From an uncultured Prochlorococcus sp. (GTDB taxonomy: Bacteria; Cyanobacteriota; Cyanobacteriia; PCC-6307; Cyanobiaceae), in contig CACMXO010000004.1 of assembly GCA_902617605.1 (NCBI GenBank), positions 1 to 64,000 of the forward strand: 64,000 bases of DNA, in the 5' to 3' direction. Made by a program: the position numbers and the translations under genes. Below are positions 35,029 through 43,994 of the stretch, piece by piece (within the stretch, counting starts at the first letter, position 1; the number at the start of each line of letters is the position of its first letter). A model generated the notes under the pieces. It worked only from the letters and a program-made list of their open reading frames with translations, was not told the DNA's origin and ran no database searches.

Positions 35029-35898
35029 TTACTTTACTAAGGGAAAGCCCATGCGTTCCCTCTCTAGTATCCATGAAGACGCGACTTCTCTAGCTAACTT
35101 TCTGATTTTTTCTATATACTGGGCACGATCAGTTACTGATATTACGCCTCTAGCATCAAGCAAATTAAAGCTATGACTACACTTTAAAACATAATCAAGC
35201 GCGGGGTAAGTTAGCTTCTTTTCAATTAATGAATTTGCTTCATCTTGATATATCTCAAATAATTTTCTGAGATTTTCAGGATTTGATTCAGAGAAATTAT
35301 ATGAACATTGACCTTTTTCAAATTCAAGCCAAATATCGCTGTATTTCAGATCTTTATTCCAATTTAAGTCCCAGATACTTTCTTTATCCTGCAAAAACAT
35401 TGCAATTCTCTCTAAACCGTATGTAATTTCAATTGGTATTGGTTGACAATCAACTCCCCCGCATTGTTGAAAATAAGTGAATTGAGTAACTTCCATTCCG
35501 TCTAGCCATACTTCCCAACCTACGCCCCAAGCTCCAAGAGTTGGCGACTCCCAATTATCTTCAACAAATCTTATGTCATGATTTTTAGCCTCTATTCCAA
35601 GAGATTCCAGAGATTTCAAATATTTTTCTTGGATCCCATCTGGGGAAGGCTTAATTATTACTTGATATTGAAAATAATGTTGTGCACGATTAGGGTTATC
35701 ACCAAATCTTCCGTCTGTGGGTCTTCTACATGGCTCAGCATATGCAACAGACCAAGGTTCGGGTCCAATTGCCCTCAAAAAAGTATGAGGACTCATTGTA
35801 CCAGCACCCTTTTCAGTATCATATGGCTGCATAATTAAACAACCCTCTTTGGACCAAAAATTATTTAAATTTTGAATTATATCCTGAAAAAACATCAA
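35029..35898 (-). CDS. glyQ: glycyl-tRNA synthetase alpha subunit
   Basis: 289 residues, complete. [20 protein letters not shown] start, [19 protein letters not shown], the class II motifs around [20 protein letters not shown] and [16 protein letters not shown], and the C-terminal helical end. Works as an alpha2-beta2 enzyme with GlyS, whose gene is not in this window. Confidence 0.98.
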   Translation of the reverse strand: MMFFQDIIQNLNNFWSKEGCLIMQPYDTEKGAGTMSPHTFLRAIGPEPWSVAYAEPCRRPTDGRFGDNPNRAQHYFQYQVIIKPSPDGIQEKYLKSLESLGIEAKNHDIRFVEDNWESPTLGAWGVGWEVWLDGMEVTQFTYFQQCGGVDCQPIPIEITYGLERIAMFLQDKESIWDLNWNKDLKYSDIWLEFEKGQCSYNFSESNPENLRKLFEIYQDEANSLIEKKLTYPALDYVLKCSHSFNLLDARGVISVTDRAQYIEKIRKLAREVASSWILERERMGFPLVK

Positions 35899-36050
35899 AT
35901 TTTAAGAAGTTTAGAATTTAGATCAATGCCATTAAACATAATAACAAAACTTAAAACAAAAAATATTTTTAACTCTAATTTCTATGAAGCATTATCTGGT
36001 ATTTGGATAGCATAAAACTTAATCCAATATAAACATAAATTAGAAATTAA

Positions 36051-36437
36051 TCATGAAAAAAAATCTAATGGCAAAGGTCCAAAAGTATTAGATTCTTCTG
36101 CATCTTCATCATATTGGCAAGTTATTAAAATTCCTTCTCCCAGACCATTCTCAGATCTAACAAAAACATTACCAGTTTTTTGGTTGCCTTTTAAAAAAAC
36201 ATATCCATCAGCATGAAGCGAATCTAAATTACCAAATTTTATTGAGGAATATTTATTAGAAATTGATTTCAGTGCTTCAATAGCTTTGGTATCAGAAGCT
36301 GCCATTATTCCTATTGTTATCCAATCGGCATTATAAATATTAGTTTCTAATTCTATTAATAGTTTTTTTTCTTGACTACTGCTTAAATGAGGAGCAGTTC
36401 TAAGACTGTTTAAATCAGCTAATTTATTTATTTCCAT
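36051..36437 (-). CDS. DUF1824 family protein
   Basis: 128 residues, soluble. ADWITIGIMAASDTKAIEAL, VFLKGNQKTGNVFVR and GLGEGILITCQ are the recognisable blocks of the cyanobacterial DUF1824 family. No catalytic residues known. Downstream of the MIF-like gene on the same strand, 27 bp away, so probably co-transcribed with it. Confidence 0.85.
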   Translation of the reverse strand: MEINKLADLNSLRTAPHLSSSQEKKLLIELETNIYNADWITIGIMAASDTKAIEALKSISNKYSSIKFGNLDSLHADGYVFLKGNQKTGNVFVRSENGLGEGILITCQYDEDAEESNTFGPLPLDFFS

Positions 36438-36464
36438 TAAATTAGTACCTAAAATAATAAATTA

Positions 36465-36797
36465 TTAACCAAAGGTTCTTCCATTCCAAGCCCATAATGA
36501 AGCGGGCACATCCTCGAAAGAAATATAAATTTTATCTATTGGAATTCCAATTTTTTCATAAACAAAATTAGATATTTGCTTTGCCATCTCTGAAGGATTT
36601 AAAGAGCCTATCGACTTAATTTCTAAAAAACAACAAGGTCTTTCATCATCAAAATACATTTCTAAATTATCATCTAACTTAGCCATAACAAATCTTTTTG
36701 ATTTATTTGTTAAAGACGCGACTAATATTGAAATTTCTTCAAGTAATTTCTTCTTATCCTCTATTTTTGCTGAAGTAGAAACATTAATATAAGGCAT
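36465..36797 (-). CDS. MIF-like protein (macrophage migration inhibitory factor/tautomerase family)
   Basis: 110 residues. Begins MPYINVSTS with the tautomerase-essential Pro2 after removal of Met, then AKLDDNLEMYFDD and CFLEIKSIGSLNP, IYISFEDVPASLWAWNGRTFG at the end in two blocks. Matches the 4-oxalocrotonate tautomerase/MIF superfamily, where Pro1 is the base for keto-enol exchange; MIF homologues occur in Prochlorococcus. The physiological substrate is unknown. Preceded by a 56-residue gene ending 2 bp upstream. Confidence 0.9.
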   Translation of the reverse strand: MPYINVSTSAKIEDKKKLLEEISILVASLTNKSKRFVMAKLDDNLEMYFDDERPCCFLEIKSIGSLNPSEMAKQISNFVYEKIGIPIDKIYISFEDVPASLWAWNGRTFG

Positions 36798-36799
36798 AT

Positions 36800-36970
36800 T
36801 TATGCAGCTAAATTATCTTTTTGAAAATCATTTTGTAGATTAAAAGTTTTATTTTTTAAAACTTTTTTTGATGAAAGATATGCCATATCGTATTGACTTA
36901 TTCCGTTTTTATAGGGATTGAAAAGGGCATTTTTAGATCTACTTTTTTTGCTCCTTTTGAATTCAATCAT
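36800..36970 (-). CDS. small basic protein, 56 aa
   Basis: Read leftward from ATG at 36970 to TAA at 36800, 56 residues. N-terminus strongly basic (MIEFKRSKKSRSKN), remainder polar with several Lys/Asn and no membrane helix. The stop is 2 bp before the MIF-like gene's ATG, so the two are almost certainly one transcript. The basic character would suit nucleic acid or ribosome binding, but that is a guess. Confidence 0.6.
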   Translation of the reverse strand: MIEFKRSKKSRSKNALFNPYKNGISQYDMAYLSSKKVLKNKTFNLQNDFQKDNLAA

Positions 36971-37122
36971 TTTTACAAAATTATTAATTATTAATTTAAC
37001 TTTTTTTTAATAGATGTCTAGCTTTTTTAAAAATCTTTAATTAATTAAATGCAAAATATATTTCTGAATCACAATATGAATAACTATTTATTAAATTTGA
37101 ATTAGATCACTTAATAATCGTT

Positions 37123-37761
37123 TTGGAAGTTCTAAATAATTATCAAAGAAAAAAACTTGATGAGAGCAATGATGAAGAGTTTTATTCTAACCCAAAATTT
37201 GTTTATCATTTAGATGCGAACTTCAGGCAATATCTATCAAATGTTTATAAAAAAGAAATTTCAGACAATTCAACTGTCCTAGATTTAATGTCCAGCTGGG
37301 ATAGTTACTTACCTCAAGAGAAAAAATATAAAAAAGTTATTGGGCATGGATTAAACAAACAAGAACTTGAGAAAAATAAAATTTTTGATACTTATTGGAT
37401 ACAAAATTTCAATTTAAATCAAGAAATTCCTTTAGGTAATGAAAGTGTTGATTTCTGTTTAATGGTCGCAGCTTGGCAATATTTACAATACCCAGAAAAT
37501 TTATCTAGAGAAATCGTAAGAATTTTGAGTAATGATGGCAAGTTTATAATATCTTTTTCAAATAGAGCATTTTGGCATAAGGCTCCCAACATTTGGACTT
37601 CATCCACTGAAGAAGAGAGAATTAAATATGTAAGAAAAGTCTTAATATCAAACGGATTTAATGAGCCAAGAATAATTAAAAAGTTTAATGAACCAGTCCA
37701 AAATATCTTCAATTTTTTTAGTAAAGACCCATTTTATTGCTTGATTGCAAGTAAAAAGTAA
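37123..37761 (+). CDS. SAM-dependent methyltransferase-like protein
   Basis: 212 residues, TTG start. A class I methyltransferase layout: STVLDLMSSWDSYLP as the first strand/loop (motif I, atypical, no GxG), KVIGHGLNKQEL, ESVDFCLMVAAWQYLQYP (motif for the fourth strand) and RILSNDGKFIISFSNRAFW. The glycine-rich SAM loop is weak, so binding is uncertain; similar proteins are annotated as methyltransferases in cyanobacteria. No ATG alternative near the start. Confidence 0.72.
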   Translation: MEVLNNYQRKKLDESNDEEFYSNPKFVYHLDANFRQYLSNVYKKEISDNSTVLDLMSSWDSYLPQEKKYKKVIGHGLNKQELEKNKIFDTYWIQNFNLNQEIPLGNESVDFCLMVAAWQYLQYPENLSREIVRILSNDGKFIISFSNRAFWHKAPNIWTSSTEEERIKYVRKVLISNGFNEPRIIKKFNEPVQNIFNFFSKDPFYCLIASKK

Positions 37762-37857
37762 ATAATACCTTTACTGCATTTCAGATAAAGCTTTGAACAA
37801 AGATCTATAGCCATACTTTTAAATTTTTACTAATATTGGATAGATAATATTAAAAAT

Positions 37858-38103
37858 ATGGGCTCTAAAAGAGAAAAATATCCTGAAAAATGCCCTTGGG
37901 ATCTAGGACCTAATCAACACTTAGCTAAAGAAGAAAACTGGACTTTAAGATTAGGTGAAGCAAACGTGTGTTTTAGCAAAAACAAATTAGACAATAATTA
38001 TTTTCATGTAATTAGTAATGAAAATGAAGAACAAATTTTAGCCTTCAGAGCAAGACTTCTTTATCAAAAACTACTTGATAAAGGATTTAGATTGGTTGAA
38101 TAA
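37858..38103 (+). CDS. hypothetical protein, 81 aa
   Basis: 81 residues, soluble. N-terminal KYPEKCPWDLGPNQHLAKEE and a helical C-terminus EQILAFRARLLYQKLLDKGF. Two cysteines. I see no known motif. Convergent with the DUF3386-type gene, 5 bp between stops. Composition is protein-like, with Trp, His and Gly more frequent than in random frames. Confidence 0.7.
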   Translation: MGSKREKYPEKCPWDLGPNQHLAKEENWTLRLGEANVCFSKNKLDNNYFHVISNENEEQILAFRARLLYQKLLDKGFRLVE

Positions 38104-38108
38104 AAAAC

Positions 38109-38762
38109 TTATTTCAATAAACTTAAATCCTCGAAAACAAACTTTTGTATTTCTTCTTCTTGATTTTGGTTTAAATATTTTATTGATCTCGAATTTAAAA
38201 TCCAATAATCTTTTTTACCTATATTTATAAATTCATCTTTGTATTCAATTTTTTGAGAATTTGATTCTAGGGTTTTTGGATTAATTTGTTGACTAGTATA
38301 TTTCTTACTAAGAAAACCAACTCCAGTATCAAAAAATTCCTCAACAAAAATCTCAATAATTGTTCCATGAATTTTTCTATAAACCATATTAATACAATCA
38401 TCTTTAACCCTATACTTATCTCCTTCATTTCTCCCAGAAACATTCATTTCAATCCCATTTTCAGAACTTTTAAGTAAATTAAAATTATTTTCTGAATGAA
38501 CTGAATTAAATTCTCTTTTTACCCTGTGAATACACACTTCAAACAATTGAGAAGCAATACTTTTCTTTATGTTTTCTTCATCTATATTTTTAATCTCAGG
38601 TTTAAAGTCTTCACCTAATAAGAACTCACCCTCATAAGAATTATCTTCAAATAAATAAGTACACTTGCCTTTATAGCCTTTGAAATCAGTATTCCATGTA
38701 TATCTTTTTTCATAAGCATTTTTAAAAATATCTTTGCAACTCTGTTCTTTTAAATTTTTCAT
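38109..38762 (-). CDS. DUF3386 family protein
   Basis: 217 residues, soluble. Opens with IFKNAYEKRYTWNTDFKGY, matching the start of the cyanobacterial/plastid DUF3386 family (AYENRYTW...GY), and has the repeated beta-strand pattern of that family (KCTYLFEDNSYEGEFLL, YRKIHGTIIEIFVEEF). No enzyme activity known. Convergent with the 81-residue gene. Confidence 0.8.
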   Translation of the reverse strand: MKNLKEQSCKDIFKNAYEKRYTWNTDFKGYKGKCTYLFEDNSYEGEFLLGEDFKPEIKNIDEENIKKSIASQLFEVCIHRVKREFNSVHSENNFNLLKSSENGIEMNVSGRNEGDKYRVKDDCINMVYRKIHGTIIEIFVEEFFDTGVGFLSKKYTSQQINPKTLESNSQKIEYKDEFINIGKKDYWILNSRSIKYLNQNQEEEIQKFVFEDLSLLK

Positions 38763-38866
38763 TATTTTTAAGATTTACAAGCAATCATACAAAAAGGCAT
38801 CTCTAATTGGAATAGAAAGTTTTAATTTATTAAATTGACTATTTTTTTAGGTTTTTTGTCAAAAAT

Positions 38867-39391
38867 TTAAGCCAAAGAGGGGATTTCACCTTTAAGCTGA
38901 GAAGCCCATGCCTCAAGACGCGAATCGGTCAAATCAGATTCACTATCCTCATCAAGAGGTAATCCACAAAAGCTTTCCCCTATAACACTTTTAGATTCAT
39001 CAAATGTATAAGAAGATTTATCTACGTAACCGACCATTTCAGCGCCTGCTTTTGTGAAGTAGCTATGAAGTTCTTCCATTGCATCACAATAATTTTCAGT
39101 ATAGGTAGAAGAATCTCCTAAACCAAAAATTGCTACTTTTTTTCCTGATAAATTTAGTTTGCCTATATCTTCTAATATTGAATCCCACGAAGTTCCAGAT
39201 CTCTCCTCGTCCGCTCCAGTATTCCAAGTTGGCAGGCCACAAATAATACCTTCAAGATTTTCAAATTCTGAAAGATCATCAACATCTGATACATCTTTTG
39301 GTGATTCTGCTGAAGGAATAAAGTTGTGAAGACGATCTGCGACATCTTCAGTTTTTCCAGTTGTAGTTGCGTAATAAATTCCTACTGTCAT
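38867..39391 (-). CDS. isiB: flavodoxin
   Basis: 174 residues. FMN phosphate loop YYATTTGKTEDVADRL (7-22), the GLPTWNTGADEERSGTSWD region (about 52-70) that holds a Trp over the flavin, and GLGDSSTYTENYCDAM (about 93-108). Long-chain type with the insertion in the last strand. Replaces ferredoxin in photosynthetic electron transfer under iron limitation. No Fur box is obvious in the 139-bp spacer. Confidence 0.96.
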   Translation of the reverse strand: MTVGIYYATTTGKTEDVADRLHNFIPSAESPKDVSDVDDLSEFENLEGIICGLPTWNTGADEERSGTSWDSILEDIGKLNLSGKKVAIFGLGDSSTYTENYCDAMEELHSYFTKAGAEMVGYVDKSSYTFDESKSVIGESFCGLPLDEDSESDLTDSRLEAWASQLKGEIPSLA

Positions 39392-39530
39392 AAATTTAAA
39401 TTGTTTTCTTTAAAATAATAGAAACAAACAAACAAAAAATTTCTCCAAAAAAGACTTTTTCAAGTTAAATTTTATACTAATAAAGGTAAGAAAAAGCTTT
39501 TAAAAATAATCTACTCAAAAATCTTTAAGC

Positions 39531-40268
39531 ATGAATAGTAAAACTTCTGATAACAATCTAAATAAAATCATTGATGAATACAAATTTAATGGGCAGAAAA
39601 AGTTTAAATTAATTATTTTATTTGGTTTATTAGGAGATTTTGATAGCTTTGAATATGCAATAAATTTGAAAAATTACATCAATAAGAATCAAGATAAAAA
39701 TTTAGATATTTTTGCAATTGCTATTGGGAACCAAAGTGGTAAAGATAAATTCTGTAAATTTACTGGCTTTAACAAAGAAAATTTAATAGTAGTTTCTGAT
39801 AATCAAATCCATAATAATCTAAAAGTCTCAAGAGGATTAGATATTGGTTTAGGCGGTTGGATCAATATGCTTTTGATGTTATCAGGGATAAATTCCTTTA
39901 AAACTATTAAAGAAGTTATTAGAGGTTATACTGGCGACCGAAAAGCAAAGCAAATTTATTCAGAAGTTGACAAAATTGATGTATTAAAATTTTTAAAATT
40001 TTCAGGTAATTCTTTTAAAAAGGTTTTCGGGGATGGTTATTTAAGACCATTTGAATTAGCAACATTTAGACTAAATAATATGAATGAAATAATTCAAAAT
40101 TGGAGTGATTATATTCTTAATGAAGAATACCTTCCTCAAAGAGGGGCTTCTTTTCTTTTGAATAATAACAATCAAATTATTTATAAATTTTTTTCAAACG
40201 ATGTGCTTGGATATTCATCAAATATGAGGGATCCATTAGGATTTTTGACTAACTTAATTAAAGAATAG
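39531..40268 (+). CDS. AhpC/TSA-like (peroxiredoxin-fold) protein
   Basis: 245 residues. KLIILFGLLGDFDSFEYAINL at the start is thioredoxin-fold like but lacks the peroxidatic Cys in the expected position; one cysteine is at about 79 (KFCKFTGF). RGASFLLNNNNQIIYKFF near the end is the strand-turn-strand seen at the end of AhpC/TSA-like domains. Probably a non-classical member common in marine picocyanobacteria; a peroxidase role is not supported by the residues. SemiSWEET follows after 16 bp. Confidence 0.65.
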   Translation: MNSKTSDNNLNKIIDEYKFNGQKKFKLIILFGLLGDFDSFEYAINLKNYINKNQDKNLDIFAIAIGNQSGKDKFCKFTGFNKENLIVVSDNQIHNNLKVSRGLDIGLGGWINMLLMLSGINSFKTIKEVIRGYTGDRKAKQIYSEVDKIDVLKFLKFSGNSFKKVFGDGYLRPFELATFRLNNMNEIIQNWSDYILNEEYLPQRGASFLLNNNNQIIYKFFSNDVLGYSSNMRDPLGFLTNLIKE

Positions 40269-40284
40269 TTTTTAAAATATTTTT

Positions 40285-40542
40285 ATGAATGTAGATATAT
40301 TTGGATATTTTGCAGCGATTTTAACAACAGCAGCATTTCTACCTCAATTGATAAAAACTTTAAAAACAAAAAAGGCAGATGATGTTTCTTTGACAACATT
40401 AATAATGTTTATTATCGGTGTTTTGTCTTGGATTATTTACGGTTATAAAATTTCTTCTACACCAATACTGATAGCAAATTTAATTACCCTGATCTTAAAT
40501 TTATTGATATTAATCTCTAAAATATATTTTTCAAAAAACTAA
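40285..40542 (+). CDS. SemiSWEET-type (PQ-loop) sugar transporter
   Basis: 85 residues, three membrane helices. The first helix ends in AAFLPQLIKTLKTKKADDVSL, the PQ motif of SemiSWEETs/MtN3 proteins, and the second carries ISLTT-like SLTTLIMFIIGVLSWIIYG with the conserved Trp/Tyr. A dimer of such triple-helix bundles passes small sugars across the membrane. Substrate unknown. Co-transcription with the upstream AhpC/TSA-like gene is likely (16 bp gap). Confidence 0.9.
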   Translation: MNVDIFGYFAAILTTAAFLPQLIKTLKTKKADDVSLTTLIMFIIGVLSWIIYGYKISSTPILIANLITLILNLLILISKIYFSKN

Positions 40543-40626
40543 AATAAGTAATAATTTTTTTAAAAGTAATAAACTTTCATTTTATTACTTAAATCTTGAT
40601 TAAAATAGAAAAAAAATTTACTGATT

Positions 40627-40851
40627 TTGAAAACTTCAAAATGCTGGGTTTGGTTTAAAGGAAGCCTTAACAATGGCGGATATTGGAAAGAAGGTTTTAC
40701 ATGTACTTTTGATGAGAATCCAGGAGTTTTAATAGAAAGTCCTGCTTATGTAACTTGTCGGGTTCCTACATGGAGAGTTTTGACTAAAGAACCAGAAAAT
40801 TTATATAAATCTCCTCTAATTCCTGAAAAAGCAATTTGGAAAATAATTTAA
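40627..40851 (+). CDS. hypothetical protein, 74 aa
   Basis: TTG start, 74 residues, soluble, rich in Trp, Tyr and Pro (KCWVWFKGSLNNGGYWKEGF; CRVPTWRVLTKEP). The aromatic-rich beta-like pattern is typical of small conserved cyanobacterial proteins, though I cannot name the family. Three cysteines. No neighbour implies a function. Confidence 0.65.
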   Translation: MKTSKCWVWFKGSLNNGGYWKEGFTCTFDENPGVLIESPAYVTCRVPTWRVLTKEPENLYKSPLIPEKAIWKII

Positions 40852-41055
40852 ATTCTCAATTAACAAAAAAAACTTTTTGACTGCACTACGGCGAGTTAAG
40901 ATTGCTTTAATAAATATTTAATTAATACCATCTACTCACTATTTATAAATATTATTCCTTTTTTAATCTTTGGTTTTCTTCTGGGGAAAAAGAATCCGAA
41001 GATTTCAAAATATATAGCAAGACCTCTCATAAGATTTGGCATTCCATTAAGTGTA

Positions 41056-41841
41056 ATGGGTCTCCTATTAAAGGAGGGTATAGATATAAACCTAATTAAA
41101 AGTGCATTTTTAGCATTTTCTGTAATTGGATTTTTAATAACTTTAATAAATATAATCCCAATATTTAAAAAGAGACTTCCAAATTACACATTGCAGCTAG
41201 CAGGCCTAATTGGTAATACATCATTTCTTGGGATACCAATTGCGCTAGCTCTTCTACCTTCAAAAACTATAAATTTCACTATTGGATTTGATTTGGGAAC
41301 AACACTTTTCGCTTGGATATTTGGACCTTTTTTTCTTCAAGAAAAATCCAACAGCAATAACACCCCAAACATCAAAGAACTATTTAATGCATTAATAAAT
41401 AGCCCTGCATCAAGAGGGATCATTGGTGTACTTCTTGCATATCTTTTTCAAATAGATGAAATTTTAGGCAATTATCTTTGGATTCCTGCAAGAATCGTTA
41501 TTGCTTTGGCAATAATAGTTGTGGGAACAAGACTTGGAATAATCACAAATCAAAATGAGAGGATTTTGGATCTAAATGAAGAAATTAAATTTTCAATTCT
41601 ATTAAAGTTATTTATTCTTCCCTTTATTATTTTTTTAGTAAGCAAATTCTTAAATTTTAACTACTATCAATCATCTGCAGTAATTCTTCAGGCAGCAACC
41701 CCAACGGCAATATCTACAATTTTAATGGCAGAGGCTTATGGTGTGAAACAAAAAATTGCGTCAAAAATTCTTTTTACTACAACCTTAATTTCAATAATTA
41801 CAATTCCTCTATTAAAAATGTTTATGAATTTATTTATATAA
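41056..41841 (+). CDS. AEC-family transporter (auxin efflux carrier/malate permease-like), start unclear
   Basis: 261 residues from the first ATG: about eight helices, with the AEC segments LQLAGLIGNTSFLGIPIALAL (two parts) and QAATPTAISTILMAEAYG. The frame is open upstream to 40900 and encodes a further helix that AEC proteins need at the N-terminus (FINIIPFLIFGFLLGKK, then RPLIRFGIPLSV), but it holds no ATG, GTG or TTG. Translation therefore probably starts at an ATT/ATC/ATA codon (40921, 40930 or 40945) or the gene is damaged; see findings. Substrate unknown. Confidence 0.8.
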   Translation: MGLLLKEGIDINLIKSAFLAFSVIGFLITLINIIPIFKKRLPNYTLQLAGLIGNTSFLGIPIALALLPSKTINFTIGFDLGTTLFAWIFGPFFLQEKSNSNNTPNIKELFNALINSPASRGIIGVLLAYLFQIDEILGNYLWIPARIVIALAIIVVGTRLGIITNQNERILDLNEEIKFSILLKLFILPFIIFLVSKFLNFNYYQSSAVILQAATPTAISTILMAEAYGVKQKIASKILFTTTLISIITIPLLKMFMNLFI

Positions 41842-41934
41842 ACAACTTAAATGAAAGTCTTTACTAAGAGCATGATTAATGAATATTGTAAAGATTATAT
41901 ACTGATAACTAAATAATGTCTTAAGATTTAGTTT

Positions 41935-42186
41935 ATGAAGTCAGCAAATCCTGAAAATGAATATATCCCTTTAGATCTAAGGATTTCTGTGAGGAGGGAT
42001 ACTCTACGGCTTATCTCAGAGATGGCTCAAGATATGGGAATAAGCATAAATGAAGTTTTTAGTTTTTTAGCAGAAGATTCTGTCATCGATCTCGAATTAA
42101 TGGAAGATTTAAATAAAATCGATATCCCAAGCAAGTGCAGCATTGATGATTTAAAAAATGCTCTTCTTAAAAAAAGACTTTGTTAA
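41935..42186 (+). CDS. hypothetical protein, possible ribbon-helix-helix, 83 aa
   Basis: 83 residues. LRISVRRDTLRLISEMAQDM then GISINEVFSFLAEDSV has the strand-helix-turn-helix rhythm of ribbon-helix-helix DNA-binding proteins; this is a resemblance, not a firm match. The C-terminus ends KNALLKKRLC. Overlaps the convergent GT39 gene by 4 bp. No partner toxin gene is next to it. Confidence 0.6.
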   Translation: MKSANPENEYIPLDLRISVRRDTLRLISEMAQDMGISINEVFSFLAEDSVIDLELMEDLNKIDIPSKCSIDDLKNALLKKRLC

Positions 42187-43988
42187 AATTTTTCAACTTT
42201 TCTATTTTCCCAGTCAGATTTATAACCGCTTTTAACTAAAAAACTCGAATACTTTTTTAAATCACTTGTTTGAATTCGCCATAAATTATAAATCCCAAAT
42301 TTGCCCAATTTTTGATGATTAATTTTTGACCATTGCTGTCTGCGGCTAGAGTATTCATCTATTACGACCAACAGAGATTTGTATTCATAATCAGGCTGAT
42401 CCTCATAATTTTCTCTCCTATCTATATTTAGCCTTTCTGAAAGATTAATTAATCCCTCTTCCGTGCTTGGTTCATAAAAAACTATTTGCCTCGAATAAAA
42501 ATGCAATGAAGGCTTTCTTATACCAATCATTGCTAAAGTTTCCCTCCCCTCGCGAATATCTGAAATTAATTTTGAGATATTCCTCAAAGGTAATTGCCTA
42601 GATGTGTCTGCTAATTTTCTAATTGGCGACATCAAAAAGGATTGTCCAATTAAAAGTAAAATTTGAAGATAAAGAATTATATTTCTGGATTTTAAAGAAA
42701 ATAAAATTATTGCAAGCAGTGTAAATGAAGAGAAGAATAATTTGGCTTTAAAAACTATACCAGAGCTTATTAGGTCAGATGCAAGATTAGGCATTTCGGG
42801 ATCATTTATTAAACTTAACCAATAATTTGAGAAAAAGAATGCCATTGAAACACCGAACAAAATAAAAATATTAAAAATCCATAAATATAGATAACTTTTA
42901 CTTGAATTTTTTAAGTTTATAAAGCTATTACTAATTAAAATTGAGGCTGCTGGAATTGCTGGTAACCAATAGCTTGGTAGTTTCGTAGCAGAAAGGCTAA
43001 AGAAAATTAAAACTGATATTAACCAACATAGAGAATATGTATAAAGAGTTTCATTGACATTGAAACCTTGTTTTGAACTTTTCAAGAAATCCTTAAAGGC
43101 CTTGAATATACCGTGATACAAAAAAGGTGTGAATGGTAATGAAGCCAATATCATTATGTAAAGAAAAAACCAAAATGGTTCGGCATGATTATTTACAACT
43201 GAGGTATATCTTTGAAAATTATGGTATCCAAAAAAATTATCCCAAAAAGGCTTTCCTTCTTTTATGAATTCTAATATGTACCATGGAACACTTATAAATA
43301 TTGTTATTAAAAAACCTTTCTTAGGGTTTATCTTACTGAGCAACGTTTTCCAATCCTTCTGACTAAATAAGAAAGATGTAATGGTCAATAATGCCAGAAC
43401 AAATGCAACAGGTCCTTTAGTTAAAATTGCAAAACCTAAAAATACCCACGCTGAAATACATTGATCATTATTTTCGCTTGCCATTCTTCTCCAAAACAAA
43501 AGGAGGCTAATCCCCAAGGTCCCAGTTAAAAGAGCATCACTCACGGCAGTTCTACTCCAAATAATTATTAATGGAGACAAAGCAAAGGCTAATGATGCAA
43601 CTATTGGAGTGAGGAATTTCCTATCACTCTTCTGTGGCCAACAAAATAAAGTATCTCCAATCATCAACATTAAAAATAATGATCCCAAAGCTGAAGGAAG
43701 TCTTGCTGAGATTGTCCCGTAACTATCCCAGATCTCGCTTTTGGGCAATGAGTAAAAAAAACCCATTAGCCAATATATCAATGGAGGCTTATCAAAACGG
43801 AACATTCCATTGACCTTTGGAGTTATCCAGTCGCCAGATTCACTCATAGCCCTTGCCGCAGCGGCAAATAAAGGGGGTGTTTCATCCACCAGTCCTGTAT
43901 TACCTAAACCTAAAATAAAAATAGTGATCCCAGAAACTAAAACTATTACTGCGTTTAAAAGCCTTTTTTTTGAATTCAGAAGAATCAT
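42183..43988 (-). CDS. glycosyltransferase family 39 / ArnT-like membrane protein
   Basis: 601 residues with about 11-12 membrane helices and a C-terminal soluble part of about 130 residues. The N-terminal loop LVDETPPLFAAAARAMSESG with the acidic residues, then RFDKPPLIYWLMG, is typical of ArnT/GT39 enzymes that use polyprenyl-phosphate sugars on the outer face of the membrane. Likely glycosylates lipid A-type or other surface glycan. Leftmost of the GT4-GT39 pair, 6 bp downstream of the GT4 gene. Confidence 0.9.
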   Translation of the reverse strand: MILLNSKKRLLNAVIVLVSGITIFILGLGNTGLVDETPPLFAAAARAMSESGDWITPKVNGMFRFDKPPLIYWLMGFFYSLPKSEIWDSYGTISARLPSALGSLFLMLMIGDTLFCWPQKSDRKFLTPIVASLAFALSPLIIIWSRTAVSDALLTGTLGISLLLFWRRMASENNDQCISAWVFLGFAILTKGPVAFVLALLTITSFLFSQKDWKTLLSKINPKKGFLITIFISVPWYILEFIKEGKPFWDNFFGYHNFQRYTSVVNNHAEPFWFFLYIMILASLPFTPFLYHGIFKAFKDFLKSSKQGFNVNETLYTYSLCWLISVLIFFSLSATKLPSYWLPAIPAASILISNSFINLKNSSKSYLYLWIFNIFILFGVSMAFFFSNYWLSLINDPEMPNLASDLISSGIVFKAKLFFSSFTLLAIILFSLKSRNIILYLQILLLIGQSFLMSPIRKLADTSRQLPLRNISKLISDIREGRETLAMIGIRKPSLHFYSRQIVFYEPSTEEGLINLSERLNIDRRENYEDQPDYEYKSLLVVIDEYSSRRQQWSKINHQKLGKFGIYNLWRIQTSDLKKYSSFLVKSGYKSDWENRKVEKF

Positions 43989-43994
43989 TTAATA

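Noticed and set aside
41935..42186. Antitoxin of a toxin-antitoxin pair (ribbon-helix-helix-like protein)
   Set aside because: No small toxin gene lies next to it; the neighbours are a transporter and a convergent glycosyltransferase.
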